DNA of 12,589 bases from CAZDHT01 sp964505325. Lineage in GTDB: Bacteria > Planctomycetota > PUPC01. The stretch lies in contig CAZDHT010000157.1 in NCBI GenBank assembly GCA_964505325.1, positions 1 through 12,589 of the forward strand, in the 5' to 3' direction. Numbering within the stretch: position 1 is the first letter of the stretch; each line of letters starts with the position of its first letter. Made by a program: the position numbers and the translations under genes. Positions 5,281 to 12,589 of this stretch are shown piece after piece. The notes beneath the pieces are model-generated. The model saw only the letters and a list, made by a program, of their open reading frames with translations, was not told the DNA's origin and did not search any database.

Positions 5281-7056
5281 GTGAGTTCGTGTCAGGACAT
5301 TCAGGGCCTGCTCGGCAGGTACGTGGACCACGAGCTGAGCGCGGCCGACGTGAACCGCGTCGACAGCCACTTGAGCGTGTGCGACAAATGCGCCGAAGAC
5401 CTGCGCCTGATGGAGCGCGAGGCGGAGCTTTTCCGCGAGGCGCTGAAGGCGGACGACGTGCCGGCGCACGTCGGCGTCGGCGTGTGGGACCGCATGCGCC
5501 GGGCCCGGCTCAGGCGGACCAACTACTGGTGGTACGCCGCGGCCGCGGCGGCCAGCGTGTTGGTGGCGCTGATCATTGGCGTGGTCAGCCGGCCGGTGCC
5601 ACCGGTGGCGCAACTGGCCCAGGTGACCACGTGTGCCGGCCCGCTGGAGATCAGGACCGCGCGCCGGGACTGGGCGCCGCTGGCCACTTACGCCATGCTC
5701 CGCGACGGCGACCGCATCCGATGCGGCGTGGGGAGGCCCGGCACGCTGATCCTCAACGAAACGCGCCGGCTCGACCTCAACTACGATACCGAGGTCGCCT
5801 TCTTCCGCAGCGGAGACTACGGCCGGTTCCGCATGGAAATGCGGCACGGCCACATCCGCTGCCACTTCCCTGGCGTCCGCCAGCCAGTCAGCATCCGGAC
5901 CCCCGTGGCCAACGTGTGGGTGACGCCCGAAGAAGAGGACGCCGCCGGCGAGGCCGATTTCGAAATGCTGCTCACGGGAATCGAGCCCGAGGTCGGGCTG
6001 CTGGGCCGTATCCATCTGCTGCCCACGGCCTGCGCCGCCGGAAACCGGCCCCAGCTCGAGATCCTCGTTCACAAGGGTTCGGTCTCTGTCGAGAACGCCA
6101 CCAGACACACGATCAGCCTGAAGACCGGCGAGCGGGTCACCGTGGCGGCGGAGGGCCCCATCCTTGCAGCCGCACGGTTCGACATCACCGCGCGGCGAGA
6201 CTGGCGCAACGAACTGGCTCCGACCGTGGCGAGCGCTCCCGACCCGCTCCCAGTGCCCGAGATTCCCGGAAAGGTCGCGCGGGAACCGGTGCGCCGCGAG
6301 AACCTGCCGGACACCGGGAAGGGCGTCGAGCCGGGTCCCAAGCCGCCCGAGCGAGGGCCTGGCGACGTTCCGCGCCAGTCTCCCCACATCCCCCGGCACA
6401 AACTCCCGCCCGCCCCCGCCGGCCTGACCGCCACCCCCGACATCCATTCCGTGCTGCTCACCTGGGACCCGGTGATCGGCACCAAGCGCCCGATCGTCGA
6501 GTACGGCATCTACCGCCGCGCGCCGGGCGACAACGTGTTCGGGCTGGCCGGTCGCCTGGAGGTCCAAGGCAAGCTGAAGGGGAAGTGCATGTTCCGGGAT
6601 GACGGCTTGAGCATCGGCGTGCAGTACGTGTACGCGGTTACCGCGGCATATGACCACGAGGGCGGCCTGGTCGAGGGCCCCGTATCCGCGGCGGTCACTG
6701 CCTCGGCCGGGTTCCACATCTATTACACCGGCTACAGCGGCGATCTTGCCATGGTCGCGGTCGAGAAGATGCACGAGGGCAAGATCGTACGGCACACGTT
6801 CCATGTCCGCCCGCGGGACCTCCGCAAGGCCGGGTCTCGGACCGGGGACATTGGCGGAGTGCGCGACGTGTTCGTCGAGCCCATTCGCGGCACCTGGCAG
6901 CGGGTCGCGGTCGACTTCTCGACCGGCTATCACCTGGTCGACATCGTGACCCAGATCGAGCACCCGCGCGGCATCCCCCGCCGCCGCTCGAAGATCATCA
7001 TCGAGAACGAGGCCGGCCTGAGGCGGGAGATCCCGCAGATCGAGCCGCCCAGGTAG
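5281..7056 (+). CDS. Membrane anti-sigma factor: zinc-finger, FecR and fibronectin III fusion
   Basis: 591 residues from GTG 5281 (599 from ATG 5257). Order of parts: a zinc-binding anti-sigma domain (1-45) with C4, H17 and H30-LSV-C34-DK-C37; a cytoplasmic linker; one membrane helix at about 82-103; a FecR-like extracytoplasmic region (about 110-295), with LRDGDRIRCG, GTLILNETRRLDL, MRHGHIRCHFPG, SIRTPVANVWV and HKGSVSVENATRHTISL; a proline-rich linker (315-375); a fibronectin III-like domain (about 376-475; LTATPDIHSVLLTWDPV, YVYAVTAAYDHEG); and an unassigned C-terminal part (476-591) rich in beta strands. It should hold the adjacent ECF sigma factor at the membrane and release it on an envelope signal. 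FecR normally talks to TonB-dependent transducers, and none is seen here. The large extracytoplasmic part suggests direct sensing of surface or carbohydrate ligands, which is inference. It probably shares the sigma transcript. Confidence 0.82.
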   Translation: MSSCQDIQGLLGRYVDHELSAADVNRVDSHLSVCDKCAEDLRLMEREAELFREALKADDVPAHVGVGVWDRMRRARLRRTNYWWYAAAAAASVLVALIIGVVSRPVPPVAQLAQVTTCAGPLEIRTARRDWAPLATYAMLRDGDRIRCGVGRPGTLILNETRRLDLNYDTEVAFFRSGDYGRFRMEMRHGHIRCHFPGVRQPVSIRTPVANVWVTPEEEDAAGEADFEMLLTGIEPEVGLLGRIHLLPTACAAGNRPQLEILVHKGSVSVENATRHTISLKTGERVTVAAEGPILAAARFDITARRDWRNELAPTVASAPDPLPVPEIPGKVAREPVRRENLPDTGKGVEPGPKPPERGPGDVPRQSPHIPRHKLPPAPAGLTATPDIHSVLLTWDPVIGTKRPIVEYGIYRRAPGDNVFGLAGRLEVQGKLKGKCMFRDDGLSIGVQYVYAVTAAYDHEGGLVEGPVSAAVTASAGFHIYYTGYSGDLAMVAVEKMHEGKIVRHTFHVRPRDLRKAGSRTGDIGGVRDVFVEPIRGTWQRVAVDFSTGYHLVDIVTQIEHPRGIPRRRSKIIIENEAGLRREIPQIEPPR

Positions 7057-7117
7057 GGGGACACACCGTGGTGTAATCGATCCGGCCCCCTGCGCTTCCC
7101 ACCTTCCTCAAAAAGCT

Positions 7118-7146
7118 TTGGACTGCAAGTGGAATACCTCTACAAT
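7118..7146 (+). promoter_or_regulatory. Promoter of the exported-protein operon
   Basis: TTGGAC (7118-7123) and TACAAT (7141-7146) are separated by exactly 17 bp, with a start expected near 7153 and a leader of about 28 bases before ATG 7181. The open frame extends through the promoter, so a start at 7118 or 7145 would be wrong. The form resembles the housekeeping-type promoters in this window, not a typical ECF promoter. Confidence 0.65.
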
Positions 7147-7167
7147 GCGGATGGTGGGCGTTCAGGT

Positions 7168-7174
7168 AAAGGAG
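7168..7174 (+). promoter_or_regulatory. Ribosome-binding site deciding the PQQ-propeller start
   Basis: AAAGGAG lies 6 bases before ATG 7181. The protein from this ATG begins directly with a signal peptide, unlike the longer open frame. Confidence 0.75.
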
Positions 7175-7180
7175 CGGGAA

Positions 7181-10051
7181 ATGCGCAAGATGCTGCTGGG
7201 TCTGATCTCGTTGTGTGTTGTGGCATCGGCCGAGATGCCGTCACTCGCCGCGGAGAAGGACGACGCAGGCATGTTTCTCCGGGCGAGGAACGCCGGCCGC
7301 GGCGTATTCGTTCTGCTGGGGGACAAGGATTGCCGCGCGGCCCTGACGCTCGCCGCCGACAACAGGCTTACGGTCTACGTCCAACTACGCTCCGTGAAGG
7401 ACGTGGCAGCGGCCCGGCGCGCGGTGGCCGCCGCCGGGTTGTACGGGACCCGCATCTGCGTGGAAAAAGGAGAGCCAGAGCGAGTGCATCTGGCGGACAA
7501 CATCGCCGATTGGCTCGTGGCGATGGGCGACTCTGCAGGCGTCCCGGCCGACGAGGTCCTTCGCGTCCTTCGGCCCGGGGGCACGGCGCTCGTGAGGCAG
7601 AAGGAACTGGTCAAGCCCATGCCCGAGGGCGTGGATGACTGGGGCCATCACTATCACGGGCCGGACAACAACCCGCAGTCGAAGGACCGCCTCGCCCGCG
7701 CCCCATACCTTACCCAGTTCATCGCCGAACCCCGCTACGCAGCCTGCCCCCAGAACGCCGTGGCTTCGGCCGGGCGCATTTTCATGGCGTTCGGGCACGT
7801 CGCCTGGCACCAGCGAGAGGAGCGCACGCTCAACACCCTATTCGCGATGAACGGCTTCAACGGCGCCGTACTGTGGAAGCGGCGGCTGAAGTCCGGGATC
7901 ATGGTTGACCGCAGCACGATGATCGCGACACCGACGACGCTGTATCTGGCCGATGACCAGTCGTGCAAGCTCATCAACCCGGCGACGGGAGTGGTCCGCG
8001 ACGAGATCGTCGCGCCCGCGAAGCCGGCCGGCGGGACGTTCTGGAAATGGATGGCGCTCGAGGACGGCGTGCTGTACGCGCTGATCGGCGAAGGAGAGCC
8101 ACAGGACCCCGTGGCGCGTTGGCGAAGGACGGGGCACGGCTGGCCGTGGGGCGGCATTTCCAAGGGCTACAACCGAGGGCCGTACGCGTGGGGCTTTGCG
8201 AACGCCCTGTTCGCCATCGACCCCAAGACCAAGAAGGTCCTGTGGCACCACGAGGAAGAGCAGCAGATCGACAGCCGCGGCCTGTGCATCAAGAACGGGC
8301 GGATTTTCCTGTGCTCGTTCGGCAAGTACCTTGCGTGTCTGGACGCCAAGGACGGCAAAGAGGTGTGGAGAAGAACCGCCGAGAAAGATGCAGACCTGTT
8401 CAAGACGATCGGCCCGTATCGTCCGGGCCACGGCTACATCGGCGGCTGGAAGAGCACGGTCTACTTGAAATGCACCGACAAGGCGCTGTACTTCATCGGC
8501 CCGCAAGTCAACTGCCTCACCGCCCTCTCCGCCACCGACGGCACGTTCCTGTGGAAGTACCCGCGGAAAGACCTGCACGTGGTGATCCGCGACGACGGCC
8601 TCTATACCACCGGCCCGCAGAACAGCCGCGGCCACACCAAGAAGCTCGATCCCATGACCGGCAAGGTCCTGGCGACGTATCCCGTCTCCCGGCGGGCGTG
8701 CACTCGGTCGGTCGGCACTGCGGACAGCATTCTCTTCCGCGCATCCGGCGGCTCGGTTCGCCTCGACCTGACCACCGGCCGGTCCCAGTTGATTTCGCCG
8801 ATGCGGCCGCCGTGCCAGATCGGCGTGGTCGTGGCGAACGGGCATCTTTACTGGCTGCCCTGGGTGTGTGACTGCAATCTTCAGATGTTCGGCTTGATCT
8901 GCTGCGGACCGGCCGGCGGCTACCAGTTCGACCGCAAGGCGACCGAAACAGAGCGGCTCGAAAGCCCTGCCGCCGACCCCGCCAACGTGGCCGCGTTCCA
9001 GGTGTCGCCGGATGACTGGCCCACTTACCGCGCCGACAACGCGCGCACCGCCGAAACCCAGGCCGTGATCCCCGACACGGTCGGTCTCCTGTGGCAATTC
9101 AAGCCCAAGGCCAAGGCCAAGGTTCGGTTCGAGCCATCCGCGCCCGTGGTCGCCGGCGGCGTGGCGTTTGTCAGCGGTTCGGACGGTATCGTACGTGCGT
9201 TCGACGCCGCGACCGGGGCGGCGAAATGGACGGCCTACACGGGCGGCGCCGTGCGGTACCCGCCCGCTATCGCAGGCGGCCGGGCGCTGGTCGGCTCCGG
9301 AGACGGGTGGGCCTACGCGTTTGAAGCGGCGACCGGCCGGCTCCTGTGGCGGTTCCGCGCCGCGCCGATCGAGCGCAAGATCCCGGTCTATGGTTCGCTG
9401 TTGTCCACGTGGCCGGTGGCGAGCGGCGTGCTGGTCGAGAGCGGGGTCGCCTACTTCGCGGCGGGCATCAACAATTACGACGGGACGCACGTGTATGCTC
9501 TCGACGCGACGAACGGCAAGATCAAATGGCAGAACAACACCTCGGGATTCCCGGTCGGCGGGTCACGGAGCGGCGTCGGCGTCCAGGGCGACCTCCTGCT
9601 GCACAACGGGAAGCTCTACCTCGCCGGCGGCAACGCGGTCTCTCCGGGAGCGTATGACGTCAAGGACGGGAAGTGCCACACCCCGCTGGCGCGGGGCGTG
9701 GCATCACGGTCACGGCGGGGCCGCGAGCTGCGTCTCGCCAACGGCGCGGTCACCGTCTCCGGCCAGCCGCTCTACTCGCGCCCCGGCGTCCCGGTGTTCT
9801 CGAGAGAGGTCCGTTGGACGGCGGCGGATGTCATGACCAAAAACGCCAAGCTGTCCTGGGAGAGGACGCCGGGCGGGGAGCGCGTTGTCTGGAAGCTCGT
9901 CGCCCAGAGCCGCACGAACAAGCAGCGCCTGTGGGCACAGCCGCTGCCGGCCCCGCCGGTGCGATGGGGGATGGCGGTGGACGCTCAGGGCCGCATCGTG
10001 GTGACACTGTGGAGCGGAGAGGTCCTCTGTTTTGGCAAGAAGGCCGGCTAG
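7181..10051 (+). CDS. Exported PQQ-type beta-propeller protein with degenerate methyltransferase-like N-terminus
   Basis: 956 residues. Signal peptide MRKMLLGLISLCVVASA, with probable cleavage before EMPSLAAEK. Residues 40-140 resemble a worn class I SAM-methyltransferase fold: VFVLLGDKDC in place of motif I, LYGTRICVEKGEPERV, and EVLRVLRPGGTALV (125-138). The glycine-rich SAM loop is missing, so catalysis is unlikely. After WGHHYHG (154-160) come PQQ-type propeller blades with the A-D-x-x-T/N-G-x-x-x-W pattern ending at W232, W355, W396, W458, W683, W723 and W783. A Cys cluster (C563, C565, C574, C575) precedes a second propeller section that starts at DDWPTYRADNART. Such blades occur in quinoprotein dehydrogenases and BamB-like scaffolds. 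I see no clear quinone-ligand set, so the enzymatic role is open. It is first in a likely three-gene operon; the next gene starts 14 bases after its stop. Confidence 0.82.
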   Translation: MRKMLLGLISLCVVASAEMPSLAAEKDDAGMFLRARNAGRGVFVLLGDKDCRAALTLAADNRLTVYVQLRSVKDVAAARRAVAAAGLYGTRICVEKGEPERVHLADNIADWLVAMGDSAGVPADEVLRVLRPGGTALVRQKELVKPMPEGVDDWGHHYHGPDNNPQSKDRLARAPYLTQFIAEPRYAACPQNAVASAGRIFMAFGHVAWHQREERTLNTLFAMNGFNGAVLWKRRLKSGIMVDRSTMIATPTTLYLADDQSCKLINPATGVVRDEIVAPAKPAGGTFWKWMALEDGVLYALIGEGEPQDPVARWRRTGHGWPWGGISKGYNRGPYAWGFANALFAIDPKTKKVLWHHEEEQQIDSRGLCIKNGRIFLCSFGKYLACLDAKDGKEVWRRTAEKDADLFKTIGPYRPGHGYIGGWKSTVYLKCTDKALYFIGPQVNCLTALSATDGTFLWKYPRKDLHVVIRDDGLYTTGPQNSRGHTKKLDPMTGKVLATYPVSRRACTRSVGTADSILFRASGGSVRLDLTTGRSQLISPMRPPCQIGVVVANGHLYWLPWVCDCNLQMFGLICCGPAGGYQFDRKATETERLESPAADPANVAAFQVSPDDWPTYRADNARTAETQAVIPDTVGLLWQFKPKAKAKVRFEPSAPVVAGGVAFVSGSDGIVRAFDAATGAAKWTAYTGGAVRYPPAIAGGRALVGSGDGWAYAFEAATGRLLWRFRAAPIERKIPVYGSLLSTWPVASGVLVESGVAYFAAGINNYDGTHVYALDATNGKIKWQNNTSGFPVGGSRSGVGVQGDLLLHNGKLYLAGGNAVSPGAYDVKDGKCHTPLARGVASRSRRGRELRLANGAVTVSGQPLYSRPGVPVFSREVRWTAADVMTKNAKLSWERTPGGERVVWKLVAQSRTNKQRLWAQPLPAPPVRWGMAVDAQGRIVVTLWSGEVLCFGKKAG

Positions 10052-10065
10052 GTGAATTGGCTCCC

Positions 10066-12423
10066 GTGAAGAGAAAGGCCGATCGAAGAACCTTCGCCCG
10101 CGTTTGCGCGGCCGTGTTGATCGTCATGAGCGTGCCGGTCTCGGCGGTCGCCGCGGCCGAGATGCCCAAAATCACATCCGGCGTCTGCCGCCGACCCGCC
10201 GTCACCGACTTCAAGGTTGTCTGTGACCGGTGGCCCGACGGCACCGACCTGCGCCAGTTCGGCCTCGACGCCATCCGCATCGAGAACGCGAAGACCGAGG
10301 AAGATAAAGCGCTCGCCGTGTGGCGCTGGATGCGCCGCTGTACCATGCGGACGAACGGCCGCTCGCCCAACGAAGGCCGCCGCTGGGTCGACGCCTCGAA
10401 GATCCTCAACGTCTACGGCGCCCACCACTGCGGCGGGCTGAGCCTGCTCCTCACCGACATCTGGCGCAGCATCGGCTATCCCGCCCGGCGCCTCTACCGC
10501 CACGGCCATACGCTTGGCGACCTGTGGTATGTCGACAAAGACGGCGTCGGCCGCTACCACACGTTCGACAACAACTACGGCTGGTTCGTCTACACCCGCG
10601 ACGGCAGCCGCATCGCCCACGCCGAGGACATCGGCGCCGACTTCTCCATCTACGACCATCCCTCACGGACGCACATTCCGTGGATCGACAAGAAAATGTG
10701 GATGTGGGGATGGTGCCACATGCCACAGATGGCCCTCCCCGGGCCCCGCACCATCGACCTCCATCCCGGCGAGGGCGTCGTTCGCCTCTGGCGCAACGCT
10801 GGGAAGCCCCACCACGACAACGTCGGCGTCCGCCCGTGGGACGAAAAGGACCAGCCGCCGTACAAGCGCCAGTTCGGCAACGGCGTCTTCACTTGGCTCG
10901 CAGACTTCGGGCCCAACTGGCGACACTCCCTCGCCGCCGAACCCGTCAACGCCACCGTCATCGACGGCGAGCTCGCCCAGACCGACCCCAAGAAGCCCAC
11001 CGAGGTGATCTACCGCGTCATGCTCCCCTACATCGTCGCCGACGGCCAGCTCGTCCTCAAGGCCACCGGTAACGTCACTGTCGAGACCGATCACGGCAAG
11101 ACATGGCGCGCCGTCAAGCCGGAAGCCTTTTACGCCGCGCAGGCCCTCACAAAAACCAACGGCGGCCCGCCCGGACGCTACGCCTACCTCCTCCGCCTCC
11201 GGCTCAACGGCGGCGCCACCGTCGCGCAGTTCGCCGTCGCCAACATCGTCCAACTCAACTCCCGCTCGCTGCCCGTCCTCCTCGCCGGCGAGAACAAGAT
11301 CACCGTCCACGGCAAGCTTGCCGAGGGCCACGCCCTCCAGGTCATCTACCTCTGGGACGACCCCACCGGCAAGGACCGCACCCACTCGGCGTTCCTCCAT
11401 CGCCTGCCCGCGACCTACACCATCTGGACAGCCGGCAAGGACTGGAACGACGTCGTCTGCAAGAAGATCATCACAGACGTCAAATCCACGAGTGCCGGCG
11501 ACCATCACGTCGACGAATCCCTTCCGCCCGACGTGCGCCCCGACGGTCCTCTCCCCTCGGCGGACGTGCGGACGATCATCGGGCCGAAGCCGGCACCGAA
11601 GTTCAAGACCAGCGCAGAATACGTCAAGGACCTCGCGGGCAAGGACGATGACGTGCGGCGCATGGCCGCCGCCGCGCTGTCCGCCGCCCGCGAGGCCAAG
11701 GCCTGGGACGCACTGGTCCAGGTGGCGCTCGAAGACACCACGCAGGCGAAGATGCACGCCATCCAGGCGCTGTTCTGGACCGACCGCAAGAAGGCGGTCC
11801 CCGTCCTCCGCAAGATCCTGACGAAAGATCCGGCGGTCAAGTTCGCGGAGAAAGACAGCGAGTTCGGCTCGCCGACCCACCCGAACTGCGTCGGCACCAT
11901 CGCCGCGATGTGCGGCGTGACAGGCTTCAAGGAGCTCGTGCCCGAGCTGAACACCCTCGCCTGGAAGACCAGCACGAACGCGCGCTGGGGGGTGGTCCGC
12001 GCTCTCGGCCGCCTGAATGACCCGCGCGGCTATCCGGCGATCCGGCGGTTCTGCCGGAGCGGCAACCACGACACCGGCACCATCTCGTGCGAAGCCGCCG
12101 GCCGCATCGGCGACAAGGAGGCACTCAATAACGCGGCCCGCTGGCTGCGGAGCAAGAGGTACCCCATCCGCACGCTAAAGGCCATCGAAGCGCTGGGGAA
12201 ATCGGGCGTCCAGGGCCACACCGACCGGATACTCGAGCATCTCAAGCTGCGTTCATACAGCGAGGACTGGCGGGCCGTCGCCTCGACCGCCCTCGCCCGC
12301 ACCGGCGAGCCGGCCAAGTGCATCCCGGTCATCGAGAAACTGCTCGCCGGGGAGAAATGGCCGTGGGTCCGGCGGAAGATGGAGGCAGCGCTCGAACAGC
12401 TCCGCCGTCGCTCAAAAGAATGA
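10066..12423 (+). CDS. Exported transglutaminase-like protein with C-terminal HEAT repeats
   Basis: 785 residues from GTG 10066; AGGTGA at 10050-10055, overlapping the previous stop codon, lies 10 bases upstream. The frame is open back to 9673, but that part overlaps the propeller gene. Signal peptide: basic MKRKADRRTF, hydrophobic core 11-28, probable cleavage AVAAA/EMPKI. Residues 78-175 fit a transglutaminase/protease-like core: DKALAVWRWMRR, then C122 (HHCGGLSLL), SIGYPARRLY, H148 (GHTLGDLWY) and D168 (HTFDNNYG), the order expected for a Cys-His-Asp triad. Residues about 200-490 are beta-rich and unassigned. Residues about 512-785 are HEAT-like helical repeats (DDDVRRMAAAALSAA, ARWGVVRALGRLNDPRG, RAVASTALARTGEPAK). 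The function could be proteolysis, crosslinking or carbohydrate-linked scaffolding; the substrate is unknown. Codon third positions look strongly C-ending before about 11550 and more mixed after, near the linker into HEAT. Confidence 0.8.
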   Translation: MKRKADRRTFARVCAAVLIVMSVPVSAVAAAEMPKITSGVCRRPAVTDFKVVCDRWPDGTDLRQFGLDAIRIENAKTEEDKALAVWRWMRRCTMRTNGRSPNEGRRWVDASKILNVYGAHHCGGLSLLLTDIWRSIGYPARRLYRHGHTLGDLWYVDKDGVGRYHTFDNNYGWFVYTRDGSRIAHAEDIGADFSIYDHPSRTHIPWIDKKMWMWGWCHMPQMALPGPRTIDLHPGEGVVRLWRNAGKPHHDNVGVRPWDEKDQPPYKRQFGNGVFTWLADFGPNWRHSLAAEPVNATVIDGELAQTDPKKPTEVIYRVMLPYIVADGQLVLKATGNVTVETDHGKTWRAVKPEAFYAAQALTKTNGGPPGRYAYLLRLRLNGGATVAQFAVANIVQLNSRSLPVLLAGENKITVHGKLAEGHALQVIYLWDDPTGKDRTHSAFLHRLPATYTIWTAGKDWNDVVCKKIITDVKSTSAGDHHVDESLPPDVRPDGPLPSADVRTIIGPKPAPKFKTSAEYVKDLAGKDDDVRRMAAAALSAAREAKAWDALVQVALEDTTQAKMHAIQALFWTDRKKAVPVLRKILTKDPAVKFAEKDSEFGSPTHPNCVGTIAAMCGVTGFKELVPELNTLAWKTSTNARWGVVRALGRLNDPRGYPAIRRFCRSGNHDTGTISCEAAGRIGDKEALNNAARWLRSKRYPIRTLKAIEALGKSGVQGHTDRILEHLKLRSYSEDWRAVASTALARTGEPAKCIPVIEKLLAGEKWPWVRRKMEAALEQLRRRSKE

Positions 12424-12589
12424 GGGGGCCGCGGAGCCGGCAGGATCCCGGTCGAGGCGAGCGCAGAGGAGGGGGAAAACCGATCCGCGTCCAAGCCCGA
12501 ATAGCGACGGCGGCGATGTGTTGCCTGTGCGGGCTCTGCCTTGGGGCGGAGTACTACGTCTCACCACAAGGATCAGACGCGGACCCGGG
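12420..12589 (+). CDS. Exported protein, N-terminal fragment (probable right-handed beta-helix protein)
   Basis: The gene is cut by the window edge. ATG 12420 overlaps the previous stop as ATGA, the usual sign of translational coupling, and the frame stays open to the edge (56 complete codons). The translation has a long basic start, a signal-peptide-like stretch IRVQARIATAAMCCLCGLCL, and then AEYYVSPQGSDADP. The YYVSPxGSDxxPG motif is typical of the mature N-terminus of secreted parallel beta-helix proteins (pectate lyase-like or related), common in Planctomycetota and relatives. A strong AGGAGG at 12467-12472 lies inside the frame. ATG 12516 is an alternative start but gives only an 11-residue leader. 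Third gene of the exported-protein operon. Confidence 0.65.
   Translation, partial: MRGPRSRQDPGRGERRGGGKPIRVQARIATAAMCCLCGLCLGAEYYVSPQGSDADP

Noticed and set aside
5224..6963. Long minus-strand frame opposite the anti-sigma gene
   Set aside because: Low-complexity, charged translation without motifs; a mirror of a GC-rich gene whose + strand product is well recognised.
7057..7090. Terminator after the anti-sigma gene (GGGGG ... CCCCC stem)
   Set aside because: A five- to six-base stem with a long interior and no T-tract; not a convincing intrinsic terminator.
7838..9490. Long minus-strand frame opposite the propeller gene
   Set aside because: Same reason: shadow of a clear + strand gene in GC-rich DNA.

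Overview
The window is GC-rich and every gene I can support lies on the + strand. Gene content suggests a bacterium of the Planctomycetota, perhaps a Phycisphaerae-like lineage. The signs are a MurD with the GLGRFGGGVG N-terminus, a secreted PQQ-type beta-propeller protein with a degenerate methyltransferase-like N-terminus, a FecR/fibronectin anti-sigma fusion, and a secreted protein opening with YYVSPQGSD. This assignment comes from family knowledge, not from a search.

Layout. (1) Bases 5-49 hold three perfect 15-bp tandem repeats. (2) 78-2703 holds murD, read from a TTGACC-N17-TACAGT promoter placed almost on the start codon, and a translationally coupled rhomboid protease with a C-terminal TPR-like tail. 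(3) 2809-3776 holds a one-gene module: a PaaX-family regulator with a Cas2-like central domain. It lies between two 32-bp palindromes that are inverted relative to each other. The upstream palindrome covers the -10 box of the gene's own promoter, and the downstream one supplies its stop codon. (4) 3746-4123 has no convincing gene; it holds an extra half-site, a strong hairpin and the pilZ promoter. (5) 4124-4528 is a stand-alone PilZ (c-di-GMP receptor) protein. (6) 4692-7056 is an ECF sigma factor followed by a membrane anti-sigma factor fused to FecR and fibronectin III domains. (7) 7118-12589 is an operon-like run of three exported proteins behind a TTGGAC-N17-TACAAT promoter: a PQQ-type propeller protein, a transglutaminase-like/HEAT protein, and the start of a probable beta-helix protein cut by the window edge.

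How the parts may work together (inference). murD and the rhomboid serve the envelope. The sigma/anti-sigma pair is a membrane-linked signalling unit next to the exported-protein operon, but that operon's promoter looks like the housekeeping type. Four promoters here share a TTGNMC-N17-TANANT form with exactly 17 bp between hexamers. Several likely starts lie inside longer open frames and were set from ribosome-binding sites and signal peptides: 2899, 4124, 5281, 7181 and 10066. The PaaX/palindrome module is the most unusual element: at least a tightly autoregulated repressor, possibly a small mobile or selfish unit.
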